A DNA stretch of 5,648 nucleotides from Clostridia bacterium (lineage in GTDB: Bacteria; Bacillota_E; SLMV01; PUMD01), in contig PWUC01000249.1 of the NCBI GenBank assembly GCA_003562655.1, positions 1 to 5,648 of the forward strand. Reading direction: 5' to 3'. The notes under the pieces were generated by a model that saw nothing but the letters and a program-made list of their open reading frames with translations, did not search any database and was not told where the DNA came from. The position numbers and the translations under genes were made by a program. The number at the start of each line of letters is the position of its first letter. Position 1 is the first letter of the stretch. Below are positions 1 through 5,648 of the stretch, one piece after another.

Positions 1-34
1 CCATAAATACTGCGATCAGTGTCAGTCTTTTCAA
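1..34 (-). CDS. 5' end of an unidentified gene, running off the left edge
   Basis: Only 11 codons and one further base are present. They read from a TTG at 34-32 as MKRLTLIAVFM. The start is supported by a near-ideal ribosome binding site, GGGAGGGG at 47-40, with GGAGG seven bases from the TTG. The nearby TTG at 39-37 meets a stop after one codon and is excluded. A positively charged Lys-Arg pair followed by a hydrophobic run is what the start of a signal peptide or membrane anchor looks like, so an exported or membrane protein is possible. That is inference from very few residues. It is not the start of CodY, the gene that most often follows hslU in Bacillota. The product cannot be named. 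Confidence 0.5.
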   Translation of the reverse strand, partial: MKRLTLIAVFM

Positions 35-39
35 TTCAA

Positions 40-47
40 CCCCTCCC
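40..47 (-). promoter_or_regulatory. Ribosome binding site for the left-edge gene
   Basis: On the minus strand the sequence is GGGAGGGG, a strong match to the anti-Shine-Dalgarno sequence. It ends five bases before the TTG at 34, and its GGAGG core is seven bases away. It selects TTG 34 as the start of the truncated gene at the window edge. Confidence 0.6.
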
Positions 48-71
48 TCAGATACAGGGTTTCAACATCAG

Positions 72-98
72 ACCCGCAAATCCCTTCTTTGCGCGGGT
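72..98 (-). repeat. Inverted repeat in the leader of the left-edge gene
   Basis: The arms are ACCCGCAAA (72-80) and TTTGCGCGGGT (88-98). They pair over nine base pairs with a two-base bulge and a seven-base loop. The hairpin lies about 24 bases upstream of the next gene's ribosome binding site. No T-run follows on the minus strand, so it is not a standard intrinsic terminator. It could be a leader structure, a remnant terminator, or chance. Confidence 0.35.
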
Positions 99-196
99 GC
101 CTGCGCCCCCGGCCATCCGAATCGGACAGGGATTGGGCTGCAGAATCGGTGAAATCCGGTGCAGGATGGGGCAGGGGAGCCCATAAGCGACTCCCT

Positions 197-213
197 GAGG
201 GCGCGGCGCCCTC
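197..213. repeat. Perfect 8-bp inverted repeat with one central base
   Basis: GAGGGCGC (197-204) and GCGCCCTC (206-213) are exact reverse complements around one base. As RNA this would fold as a 6-7 bp GC-only stem with a 3-5 base loop. No T-run follows on either strand. It may help end transcription from hslU, or be a protein-binding palindrome. The sequence alone does not decide. Confidence 0.4.
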
Positions 214-313
214 TGCGTCTCACCCCGGGCAAAGACGGGGCTGCGCGCCAGGGGTCCAGCCTCTTCACATCGCGGGTCCAGGGGAGGGGTTGCAGGCAAA
301 ATACCGGGAGACG

Positions 314-337
314 GGGTCCGGGGAAGGTCCCGAACCC
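314..337 (-). terminator. Possible hairpin terminator of the topA-xerC-hslV-hslU transcript, lacking a U-tract
   Basis: On the minus strand GGGTTCGGG, a six-base loop, then CCCGGACCC form a 9-bp stem with a single G-U pair. It starts about 30 bases after the hslU stop, the expected place for an operon terminator. No U-run follows directly; the nearest T-rich stretch (TATTTT) begins about a dozen bases later. Such U-poor hairpins are seen in GC-rich bacteria, so the terminator role is plausible but not shown. Confidence 0.4.
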
Positions 338-367
338 ACTGCCTCCCAGGTCAAAAGGGCCAGCCCG

Positions 368-1759
368 TCACAGGATATAGTGACTGAGATCTCTGTCAGA
401 GACGATGGCCGCCAGCTGGTCGCCGACGTATTCCGCGTCAACGACCACGTGCTCCCTCACGTCGTCGGGGGCGTCAAAGGATACGTCCTGGAGCAGCTTC
501 TCCATGACGGTGTGCAGGCGCCTCGCCCCGATGTTCTCCGTGGCATTGTTGATCTGTTCGGATATGCGGGCGATCTCGTCCAGGCCATCCTCGGTGAACT
601 CCAGGGTCACACCATCGGTCTGAAGCAGCTCCGAATACTGACGCGTCAGGGAACTGTGGGGCTCCACCAGGATCCTCCGCAGGTCATCGCGGCTGAGAGA
701 ATGCATCTCCACCCGGATGGGAAAACGTCCCTGCAGTTCCGGCACCAGATCCGAGGGTTTGCTCGTGTGAAATGCCCCGGCAGCGATGAAGAGCGTGTGG
801 TCCGTCTTGACCGCCCCATACTTGGTCATGACCGTGGTGCCCTCCACGATCGGCAGTATGTCCCGCTGCACACCCTCCCGGGAAACGTCGGGCCCGTGCC
901 GTGAATCCTCTCCGGCCACCTTGTCCAGCTCATCCAGGAAGATGATGCCCTCATTCTCAGCCCTCCGGATGGCCATTCGGTGAACCCGGTCCATGTCGAT
1001 CAGCTTCTGCGCCTCCTCGTTGCGCAGAATGCTGCGGGCCTCGGCAATGGACACGCGGCGCTTGTTCTTCTTGGCGGGGAACATGTTCCCGAACATACTC
1101 TGAAGGTTGATTCCCAGTTCCTCGACACCGGCCCCGCTGAACACCTCGACCATCGAGGGAACCTGCTCCTCAACCTCGATCTCAACTTCCTGCTCATCCA
1201 GCTCACCGCTGTCCAGCTTCTCGCCGATTTCCCTGCGCCGCCTGCGCTCTTCAGAGCGCTCGAGCTCGTCATCGGCATCGTCGCCCTCGTCAAGAGTCTC
1301 GGCAAAGAGCGCCTCGAAGGGGTTGCTCTTCTTCCTGCGCCTGCCCACCGGGGCGATGATGTCCAGCAGACGTCGCCGGGCAGCCCGATCCGCCTCCTCA
1401 TCAACCTTGGCCATCTCCTCGCCCTTCACCATCCGGATTGCCGTATCCACCAGGTCGCGAACCATCGATTCCACGTCGCGCCCCACGTAGCCGACCTCGG
1501 TGAACTTGGTGGCCTCCACCTTCAAAAAGGGTGCCTTCACCAGGTGGGCCAGCCTCCGGGCGATCTCCGTCTTGCCGACTCCCGTTGCGCCGATCATGAG
1601 GATGTTCTTGGGCAGAACCTCCTCCTGCAGGTCCCGGGGAAGACGGCTGCGGCGATACCGGTTGCGCAGCGCCACCGCGACGGACCGCTTGGCATCCTCC
1701 TGTCCCACGATGTAGCGGTCAAGCTCAGCAACGATCTCTTTCGGTGTCAGTTCACTCAT
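368..1759 (-). CDS. hslU: HslU (ClpY), ATPase subunit of the HslUV protease
   Basis: HslU is a cytoplasmic AAA+ unfoldase. Its hexamer unfolds substrates and threads them into the HslV peptidase. The 463-residue product has the family's usual length. Visible motifs are the N-terminal [17 protein letters not shown], Walker A GATGVGKT (57-64), the pore loop GYVGRD (90-95), a highly charged inserted I-domain (about 111-240), Walker B IIFLDE (272-277), a likely arginine finger in ELQGRFP (R345) and sensor-2 GARR (411-414). The C-terminus ends DLSHYIL, the tail that docks into HslV pockets and activates it. I chose ATG 1759 over ATG 1768: GGAGG is 11 bases from the former but only two from the latter, and MSELTP matches family starts. 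The gene lies 51 bases after hslV and is last in the cluster, where codY is often next in Bacillota but is absent here. The frame is intact. Confidence 0.97.
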   Translation of the reverse strand: MSELTPKEIVAELDRYIVGQEDAKRSVAVALRNRYRRSRLPRDLQEEVLPKNILMIGATGVGKTEIARRLAHLVKAPFLKVEATKFTEVGYVGRDVESMVRDLVDTAIRMVKGEEMAKVDEEADRAARRRLLDIIAPVGRRRKKSNPFEALFAETLDEGDDADDELERSEERRRRREIGEKLDSGELDEQEVEIEVEEQVPSMVEVFSGAGVEELGINLQSMFGNMFPAKKNKRRVSIAEARSILRNEEAQKLIDMDRVHRMAIRRAENEGIIFLDELDKVAGEDSRHGPDVSREGVQRDILPIVEGTTVMTKYGAVKTDHTLFIAAGAFHTSKPSDLVPELQGRFPIRVEMHSLSRDDLRRILVEPHSSLTRQYSELLQTDGVTLEFTEDGLDEIARISEQINNATENIGARRLHTVMEKLLQDVSFDAPDDVREHVVVDAEYVGDQLAAIVSDRDLSHYIL

Positions 1760-1766
1760 GGATATC

Positions 1767-1781
1767 ATCGCCTCCCGCGAT
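1767..1781 (-). promoter_or_regulatory. hslU ribosome binding site inside a small inverted repeat
   Basis: On the minus strand the sequence is ATCGC-GGGAG-GCGAT, a perfect 5-bp inverted repeat whose five-base loop is most of the Shine-Dalgarno sequence. GGGAGG occupies 1776-1771. It is two bases from ATG 1768, too close to use, and 11 bases from ATG 1759, the preferred start. The loop placement may be chance, or may keep the site open. Confidence 0.45.
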
Positions 1782-1810
1782 CCTGAGAAACACTGCCGCA
1801 GAAAATACCA

Positions 1811-2356
1811 TCAGGTGCGAGTTCGTCTCATTGTTTCCACAATTATGCTGTCATTAGTATACACACATATCTCCGCCGCAGCCAGAAGAGATTCCCTGAC
1901 AATCTCCTCGGGGCCCAGGGATGAGTGTTTCTGCAGAGCGCGGGCGGCAGACAGGGCATATCCCGCCCCGGAACCGACGGCCGTGATCCCGTCATCCGGC
2001 TCAATGACCTCACCGGCACCCGATACCACCAGGATGCCGTCCTCGTCAGCCACCACGAGCAGGGCCTCCAACCGCCGCAGCACCCGGTCCGTGCGCCATT
2101 CCTTGGCCAATTCCACCGCCGCCCGCTGAAGGTTGCCGTGGTACTGTTCAATCTTGCTCTCAAACTTGTCGAACAGGGTGACCGCATCGGCCAGCGCACC
2201 GGCGAAACCGGCCAGGACCTTCCCGTCGTACAGGCGGCGCACCTTGCGGGCCCCTCGCTTCAGGATCATGGCATCGCCCATGGTGACCTGCCCGTCTCCG
2301 GCCAGGGCCACCTCCTCCTCCCCCAGGACTCCAACGATCGTCGTCCCCCTGAACAT
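1811..2356 (-). CDS. hslV: HslV (ClpQ), peptidase subunit of the HslUV protease
   Basis: HslV is a proteasome-beta-like threonine peptidase. It forms a double hexameric ring and degrades proteins fed in by HslU. The 181-residue product shows TTIVGV at 5-10, AGDGQVTMG at 19-27, [18 protein letters not shown] at 36-53, [11 protein letters not shown] at 80-90, GSGAGYA at 128-134 and EICVYTND at 162-169. The catalytic residue is expected to be Thr5, with Lys38 corresponding to the conserved active-site lysine. I chose ATG 2356 because GGGAGG lies seven bases upstream; the frame is open further up to 2398, but that part overlaps xerC and has no family similarity. No start codon sits directly before Thr5, so a four-residue leader (MFRG) is encoded and must be removed to expose the threonine. 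The gene starts one base after the xerC stop. Confidence 0.97.
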   Translation of the reverse strand: MFRGTTIVGVLGEEEVALAGDGQVTMGDAMILKRGARKVRRLYDGKVLAGFAGALADAVTLFDKFESKIEQYHGNLQRAAVELAKEWRTDRVLRRLEALLVVADEDGILVVSGAGEVIEPDDGITAVGSGAGYALSAARALQKHSSLGPEEIVRESLLAAAEICVYTNDSIIVETMRRTRT

Positions 2357-2357
2357 G

Positions 2358-3314
2358 TCAACGCCTCCCTCTCCTGGACCGGGGATGGGTATCATCATAC
2401 ACCCGGCGCATCAGAGCCGTACTCACATGCGTGTAGATCCCGGTGGTCGAAAGATCCGCATGCCCCAGCATCATCTGCACACTCCGCAGGTCCGCTCCGC
2501 CGTCCAGAAGATGCGTGGCAAAGGAATGGCGGAAGGTGTGCGGACTGCCCCTCACCCCGAGGGCCCCCACATGCTTCTTGACCAGCCAGCGCACTCCCCG
2601 GGACGTCAGCCTGGCTCCGCGATGATTCAGATACAGGGCGCTGCCCGGATCCTCGGGGTTTTTCTCTGCCAGCTGCGGCCGGCCCCTCTCAAGGTACTGT
2701 TCGAGGGCCCTCTGGGCGTATTCTCCGACGGGCACCAGGCGCTGGCGCCTCCCCTTGCCATACACGCGGACCCGATCGCCCGCATCCTCCACCGAATCCA
2801 TATCCAGGGTGACCAGCTCCGTCACCCGGATCCCGGTGGCATACAGCATCTCCATGATCGCCCGGTCCCTGAGTCCCTCGGGAGTGTCCGCAGCCGGTTG
2901 CTCCAGGATCTTCTCCACCTGGTCGCGGTAGAAAAACCGGGGCAGACGGGAGGGCATCTTCGGCGATGACAGGTAGGAGAGGACGTTGTCCTCAGCCAGC
3001 CCCTCGTCCACCAGGTATGTCCAGAAGGATCGCATCGCCGCCAGTTTGCGGTTGACGGTGCTCCTGGCATAACCGACCGACAGAAGATGCGACAGATAGG
3101 ACCTCATGTCGCGCACATCCAGCCGCCCCAGCTCCTCCGGGGCCGGATCCTCCTTCCAGGAGAAGAAGAACGCCAGCATGTGCCTCAGGTCGGTCCCATA
3201 GCTTCGAATGGTGTGAGGGGAATAGCCCCGCTGCACATCAAGCTGGCGCAAAAACCCCGCAACCACCCCCCGAAAGACCTCGTCCCCCAAAGTCCCCTTC
3301 GCCTCCGTATTCAT
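2358..3314 (-). CDS. xerC: Tyrosine recombinase XerC (CodV-like)
   Basis: This is a site-specific tyrosine recombinase that, with a XerD partner, resolves chromosome dimers at dif near the terminus. The 318 residues comprise an N-terminal SAM-like core-binding domain (about 14-105) and a C-terminal catalytic domain (about 125-305). The full active-site set is visible: Arg163 in ATGIRVTEL, Lys187 in YGKGRRQRL, His259 and Arg262 in [13 protein letters not shown], His285 in LGHADLST, and the nucleophile Tyr294 in GIYTHV. It is slightly longer than the usual ~300 residues, from a short N-terminal extension and a basic tail (RSRRGRR). ATG 3314 overlaps the topA stop as ATGA and has only a weak GGTGG ten bases upstream, which suggests translational coupling. 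Motifs alone do not separate XerC from XerD; the topA-hslVU setting favours XerC. It carries no sign of being an integrase of a mobile element. Confidence 0.92.
   Translation of the reverse strand: MNTEAKGTLGDEVFRGVVAGFLRQLDVQRGYSPHTIRSYGTDLRHMLAFFFSWKEDPAPEELGRLDVRDMRSYLSHLLSVGYARSTVNRKLAAMRSFWTYLVDEGLAEDNVLSYLSSPKMPSRLPRFFYRDQVEKILEQPAADTPEGLRDRAIMEMLYATGIRVTELVTLDMDSVEDAGDRVRVYGKGRRQRLVPVGEYAQRALEQYLERGRPQLAEKNPEDPGSALYLNHRGARLTSRGVRWLVKKHVGALGVRGSPHTFRHSFATHLLDGGADLRSVQMMLGHADLSTTGIYTHVSTALMRRVYDDTHPRSRRGRR
2364..2369 (-). promoter_or_regulatory. Ribosome binding site that fixes the hslV start
   Basis: GGGAGG on the minus strand is seven bases from ATG 2356. It lies inside the last codons of xerC, and the xerC TGA falls between it and the ATG. 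Ribosomes ending xerC would therefore release on top of the hslV start region, favouring coupled translation. Confidence 0.75.
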
Positions 3315-5386
3315 TGTTCTGCTGCCACCCGTTCAAAGCCGCATTCCTTCCGGCCGCACTGCAGATATTCGCCCTTGCGCTTCGTACTCCTCTGGACCAG
3401 GAAGGTGCCGCAGTCGGGGCATTTCTGGTCAGTGGGTTGGTGCCACACCACGAACTCGCAATCGGGGTAGTTCATGCAGCCGTAGAAGGTCCGCCCCTTG
3501 CGGCTCCGCCGCCTGACCACGTCTCCACCGCACTCGGGACAGGTCGCCCCGGTCTTCTCAAGGTAGGGCTTGGAGTTTGTGCACTCCGGGTAGCCGGGAC
3601 AGGCCAGAAACTTCCCGTACCGCCCGTGCTTGATGACCATGCGCTTCCCGCACTCCTCGCAGATCTCGTCAGTCTCCTTCTCCGGGAGCTTCACCCTGGG
3701 CGCCTCCTCGTAGGCCCGCTGGAGATTTTCCGAGAAGGGGTGCCAGAAGCCGGCGATCACCTGGTTCCAGTAGACCTCGCCCTCCTCGATGCTGTCGAGT
3801 TTCGTCTCCATGTCCCGGGTGAAACTCAGATCCACCACGTCGGGGAAATGGGCCTCCAGCAAATCATTGACGGCCCGGCCCAGCTCCGTGGGGAAAAAAT
3901 ACTTGTCCTCAACTCCGACGTATCCCCGCTTCTGAATGGTCTCCACGATGGGAGCATAGGTACTCGGACGCCCGATGCCCTCCTCCTCCAGGGCCCTGAC
4001 CAGGGACGCCTCATTGTACCGGGCCGGCGGCCGGGTGAAGTTCTGCTCGGGCATCAGCTCGACCAGGTCAACCCGGTCCCCCTCCATCAGCGACGGCAGC
4101 AGGGAATCATCACTTCCGGCGCCCCCGTAGAGGATGCGGAAGCCGGGGAACTTCAACCGCCGCCCCCGGGCCAGGAGTTCGAACTCGCCGGATCCGACGG
4201 TCACTTCCATCACGTCATACACAGCGGGCTTCATCTGGCTGGCCACAAACCGCTGCCAGATCAGCCTGTAGAGCCGGTACTGCGATCTGTTCAGATCCTG
4301 CTTCAGCGATTCGGGTGTCAGGGTCACGTCGGTGGGGCGAATGGCCTCGTGGGCCTCCTCCGCTCCCTTGCGGGCCCTCCCCCGCCTCACCCGCGGCTGC
4401 GAGAACTCGGCGCCGTACCGCTTCTTGATGAAGGCCTCGGCCCGTCCCACGGCCACCGGCGAGACCCGGGTCGCATCCGTTCGCATGTAGGTGATGAGTC
4501 CGGTGCGCTCCGAATCCCCCCGCAGGGGCAGGCCCTCGTAAAGCTGCTGCGCCACCCGCATGGTGAAACCACCGCTCATCCCCAGCCTCGCCGAGGCGGC
4601 CTGCTGCAGGCTGCTGGTGGTGAAGGCGGCCCCTGGATTCCCCCGGGTCTCCTTCCGCTCGACCTCATCCACCGTGTACTGGTCGCGGGGGAGCCTGGCC
4701 AGGATCTGGTCCATGGTCTTCTCGTCAGCGATGGCGGGCTCCTCCCCGCCCATCCTGGTGAAACGGGCCGTGAACTCCTCCCCCTGGGGCGAGGTAAACT
4801 CCGCGTCCAGGGTCCAGTACTCCTCCTCCTCAAAGGCCTCTCGCTCCCGTTCGCGCTCCACGACCATGCGGACGGCGACGGACTGCACTCTCCCCGCCGA
4901 CAGGCCACCGCGGACCTTTCGCCACAGCAGGGGGCTGAGCTTGTAGCCGACGAGCCGGTCCAGGATCCTCCTGGCCTGCTGCGCATCCACCAGGGTCTGG
5001 TCGATGGGCCGGGGAGACTCCAGGGCCTCTCTGACCGCATCTCCGGTGATCTCATTGAAGGCCACCCGGACCGAGTCCGCCTCCTCCAGGTCCAGGGCAT
5101 GGCTCAGGTGCCAGGCAATGGCCTCGCCCTCCCGGTCCGGGTCCGTCGCCAGCAGCACCCGGTCCGCGGAGCTGACCAGTTTCCGCAGCTTCTTCAAGAC
5201 CTTGCCCTTTCCGCGAATGGTGATGTATCTGGGAACGAAACCATCCTCAACATCAATTCCCAGTTTACTCTTGGGCAGATCGCGGACGTGCCCCATCGAG
5301 GCCGCGACCCTGTAATCCTTGCCCAGGTATCGTTCTATGGTCTGTGCCTTCGCAGGCGATTCAACGATCAGTAGAGTATCCGCCAA
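3311..5386 (-). CDS. topA: DNA topoisomerase I (type IA)
   Basis: TopA relaxes negatively supercoiled DNA by Mg-dependent single-strand passage, working against gyrase. The 691-residue protein has an N-terminal TOPRIM domain with the acidic Glu9 in IVESPAK and ATDPDREGE (Asp82, Asp84, Glu86). The catalytic tyrosine is Tyr300 in GLITYMRTD, with Arg302 beside it. GIGRPSTYAPI lies at about 471-481. The C-terminus carries three tetracysteine zinc ribbons: Cys576/579/596/602, Cys616/619/637/643 and Cys656/659/677/682. The TTG at 5386 is preferred to the in-frame GTG at 5395. GAGGTGAT at 5398-5391 is well spaced for TTG, whereas the GTG lies inside that site, and MADTLLIVESPAKAQTI is a typical family start. 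The stop overlaps the xerC ATG by four bases. The trmFO gene usual between topA and xerC in Bacillota is absent. A promoter lies about 65-95 bases upstream. Confidence 0.97.
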   Translation of the reverse strand: MADTLLIVESPAKAQTIERYLGKDYRVAASMGHVRDLPKSKLGIDVEDGFVPRYITIRGKGKVLKKLRKLVSSADRVLLATDPDREGEAIAWHLSHALDLEEADSVRVAFNEITGDAVREALESPRPIDQTLVDAQQARRILDRLVGYKLSPLLWRKVRGGLSAGRVQSVAVRMVVEREREREAFEEEEYWTLDAEFTSPQGEEFTARFTRMGGEEPAIADEKTMDQILARLPRDQYTVDEVERKETRGNPGAAFTTSSLQQAASARLGMSGGFTMRVAQQLYEGLPLRGDSERTGLITYMRTDATRVSPVAVGRAEAFIKKRYGAEFSQPRVRRGRARKGAEEAHEAIRPTDVTLTPESLKQDLNRSQYRLYRLIWQRFVASQMKPAVYDVMEVTVGSGEFELLARGRRLKFPGFRILYGGAGSDDSLLPSLMEGDRVDLVELMPEQNFTRPPARYNEASLVRALEEEGIGRPSTYAPIVETIQKRGYVGVEDKYFFPTELGRAVNDLLEAHFPDVVDLSFTRDMETKLDSIEEGEVYWNQVIAGFWHPFSENLQRAYEEAPRVKLPEKETDEICEECGKRMVIKHGRYGKFLACPGYPECTNSKPYLEKTGATCPECGGDVVRRRSRKGRTFYGCMNYPDCEFVVWHQPTDQKCPDCGTFLVQRSTKRKGEYLQCGRKECGFERVAAEQ

Positions 5387-5390
5387 TCCT

Positions 5391-5398
5391 ATCACCTC
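5391..5398 (-). promoter_or_regulatory. Extended ribosome binding site that fixes the topA start
   Basis: GAGGTGAT on the minus strand matches eight consecutive bases of the 16S-complementary consensus. The end of GAGG is eight bases from TTG 5386. The GTG at 5395 is part of this site, so it is very unlikely to be the initiator. Confidence 0.75.
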
Positions 5399-5451
5399 AA
5401 CAGTGGAATCATCGCATCTTTTACGCCCGCATTTGCCATCCTCTGCATGCC

Positions 5452-5480
5452 AAGCTAACCCAGGGTCGGTATCAAGTCAA
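5452..5480 (-). promoter_or_regulatory. Putative sigma-70-type promoter of topA
   Basis: On the minus strand TTGACT (5480-5475, five of six consensus bases) is separated by exactly 17 bases from TAGCTT (5457-5452, three of six). Transcription would start near 5445, giving a leader of about 60 bases before the TTG. The stretch 5400-5485 is visibly richer in A and T than its surroundings. The -10 match is weak, and one could choose neighbouring hexamers. Confidence 0.5.
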
Positions 5481-5485
5481 TCACA

Positions 5486-5499
5486 TCTGGCCGGCCAGA
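5486..5499. promoter_or_regulatory. Perfect 14-bp palindrome next to the topA promoter, possible operator
   Basis: TCTGGCCGGCCAGA is its own reverse complement. It ends five bases upstream of the putative topA -35 box, a position typical for regulators that contact RNA polymerase and also suited to control of a divergent gene. It contains the 8-base GGCCGGCC. A role as an operator is inference; a chance GC palindrome cannot be excluded. Confidence 0.4.
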
Positions 5500-5510
5500 G
5501 CAACGGGAGT

Positions 5511-5528
5511 CGACGGCGACAGCCGTCG
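5511..5528. repeat. 7-bp perfect inverted repeat with 4-base loop
   Basis: CGACGGC (5511-5517) and GCCGTCG (5522-5528) flank the loop GACA. No T-run follows on either strand. It could terminate a minus-strand gene entering from the right, or lie in the leader of a plus-strand gene starting at 5555. The sequence does not decide. Confidence 0.4.
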
Positions 5529-5554
5529 GAAAGCGGGCCTCTGGGGGTCAGAAG

Positions 5555-5648
5555 GTGGAGTCGGTGTCCCCGGTGAGGATCGCGGGGGCGCCCTCGCAGG
5601 GCCGGTCCCGCGACCGCTCCGGACGCCCTGCACCGGCGGGGCCGCCCC
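5555..5648 (+). CDS. Possible 5' end of an unidentified divergent gene, running off the right edge
   Basis: A GTG at 5555 opens a frame to the window end, beginning MESVSPVRIAGAPSQGR and continuing rich in Arg, Pro, Gly and Ser. GGGGGT (5543-5548), which can pair fully with the anti-Shine-Dalgarno using one G-U, is seven bases upstream, measured from the G-run. Third codon positions are almost all G or C. The minus strand offers a competing frame through the same bases, ending at TGA 5550-5548 with tail EGAPAILTGDTDSTF. The two frames share wobble positions, so composition cannot separate them. The ribosome binding site tips me to the plus strand, weakly. No family is recognised, and both may be wrong. 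Confidence 0.28.
   Translation, partial: MESVSPVRIAGAPSQGRSRDRSGRPAPAGPP

Larger units (their letters stand above)
35..367. other. 333-base gap after hslU with no convincing gene
   Basis: This stretch separates the hslU stop from the start of the next minus-strand gene. The longest minus-strand frame (299-48, TTG start) has no ribosome binding site, is rich in Pro, Arg and Cys, and resembles no family I recognise. The plus-strand frames are shadows running into antisense hslU. Three inverted repeats are present (314-337, 197-213 and 72-98), and there is a ribosome binding site at the left end. I found no tRNA and no riboswitch that I can recognise. The likely role is the end of the hslU transcript plus the leader of the next gene. 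Confidence 0.6.

Noticed and set aside
49..79. A TTGCGG-17-TGTATC promoter-like pair before the left-edge gene
   Set aside because: Both hexamers match poorly and transcription would begin inside the ribosome binding site.
48..299. An 83-codon minus-strand frame between hslU and the left-edge gene
   Set aside because: It starts at TTG without a ribosome binding site, is rich in Pro/Arg/Cys without recognisable motifs, and spans the inverted repeats.
89..904. A 271-codon plus-strand frame crossing the gap and the hslU 3' end
   Set aside because: Most of it is antisense to hslU, and it has no supporting start site.
980..1786. A 268-codon plus-strand frame opposite hslU
   Set aside because: It is a shadow of hslU, which has all AAA+ motifs in frame on the other strand; no credible start signal or protein character.
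2358..3314. The tyrosine recombinase as evidence of an integrated mobile element
   Set aside because: It is embedded between topA and hslV with overlapping or touching ends, the standard chromosomal XerC setting; no attachment-site repeats or cargo are seen.
3314..5374. A 686-codon open frame on the plus strand antisense to topA
   Set aside because: It lies wholly opposite a certain topA, has no family features, and is the expected shadow of a GC-rich gene with few A/T bases at wobble positions.

Overview
The window is GC-rich (about 60% or more by eye). It holds one compact gene cluster, read entirely on the minus strand: topA, then a xerC-type tyrosine recombinase, then hslV, then hslU. 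This order is well known from Bacillota (topA-trmFO-xerC/codV-hslV/codW-hslU/codX-codY) and, in related form, from some Deltaproteobacteria. A high-GC Bacillota (Clostridia/Limnochordia-like) origin is suggested by the Bacillota-like HslV pattern (a short leader before TTIV, then [18 protein letters not shown]), the strong GGAGG-type ribosome binding sites with TTG/GTG starts, and the 691-residue TopA with three tetracysteine zinc ribbons. This assignment is an inference from gene order and motifs, not a proven taxonomy.

Layout in transcription order, from high to low coordinates. (1) Positions 5387-5648 are the upstream region. It holds a possible divergent plus-strand gene start at 5555, a 7-bp hairpin, a perfect 14-bp palindrome, and a sigma-70-like promoter for topA. 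(2) topA runs 5386 to 3311 and starts at TTG, not at the in-frame GTG nine bases upstream. (3) xerC runs 3314 to 2358 and overlaps topA by an ATGA. (4) hslV runs 2356 to 1811 and starts one base after the xerC stop. (5) hslU runs 1759 to 368, after a 51-base spacer in which the ribosome binding site sits in a small hairpin loop. (6) Positions 35-367 hold no convincing gene but contain three inverted repeats. (7) At the left edge the first 11 codons of another minus-strand gene begin at a TTG with an excellent ribosome binding site.

The products share the theme of chromosome and protein maintenance. TopA relaxes negative supercoils, XerC resolves chromosome dimers at dif, and HslV/HslU form a two-component ATP-dependent protease. 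Tight spacing from topA to hslV argues for one transcript with translational coupling. Two usual members of the Bacillota cluster are missing from their normal places: trmFO between topA and xerC, and codY directly after hslU. I saw no mobile element, CRISPR array, tRNA or rRNA, and nothing that I would call a new biological system. The points most worth a second look are the intergenic palindrome beside the topA promoter and the cluster's altered gene content.
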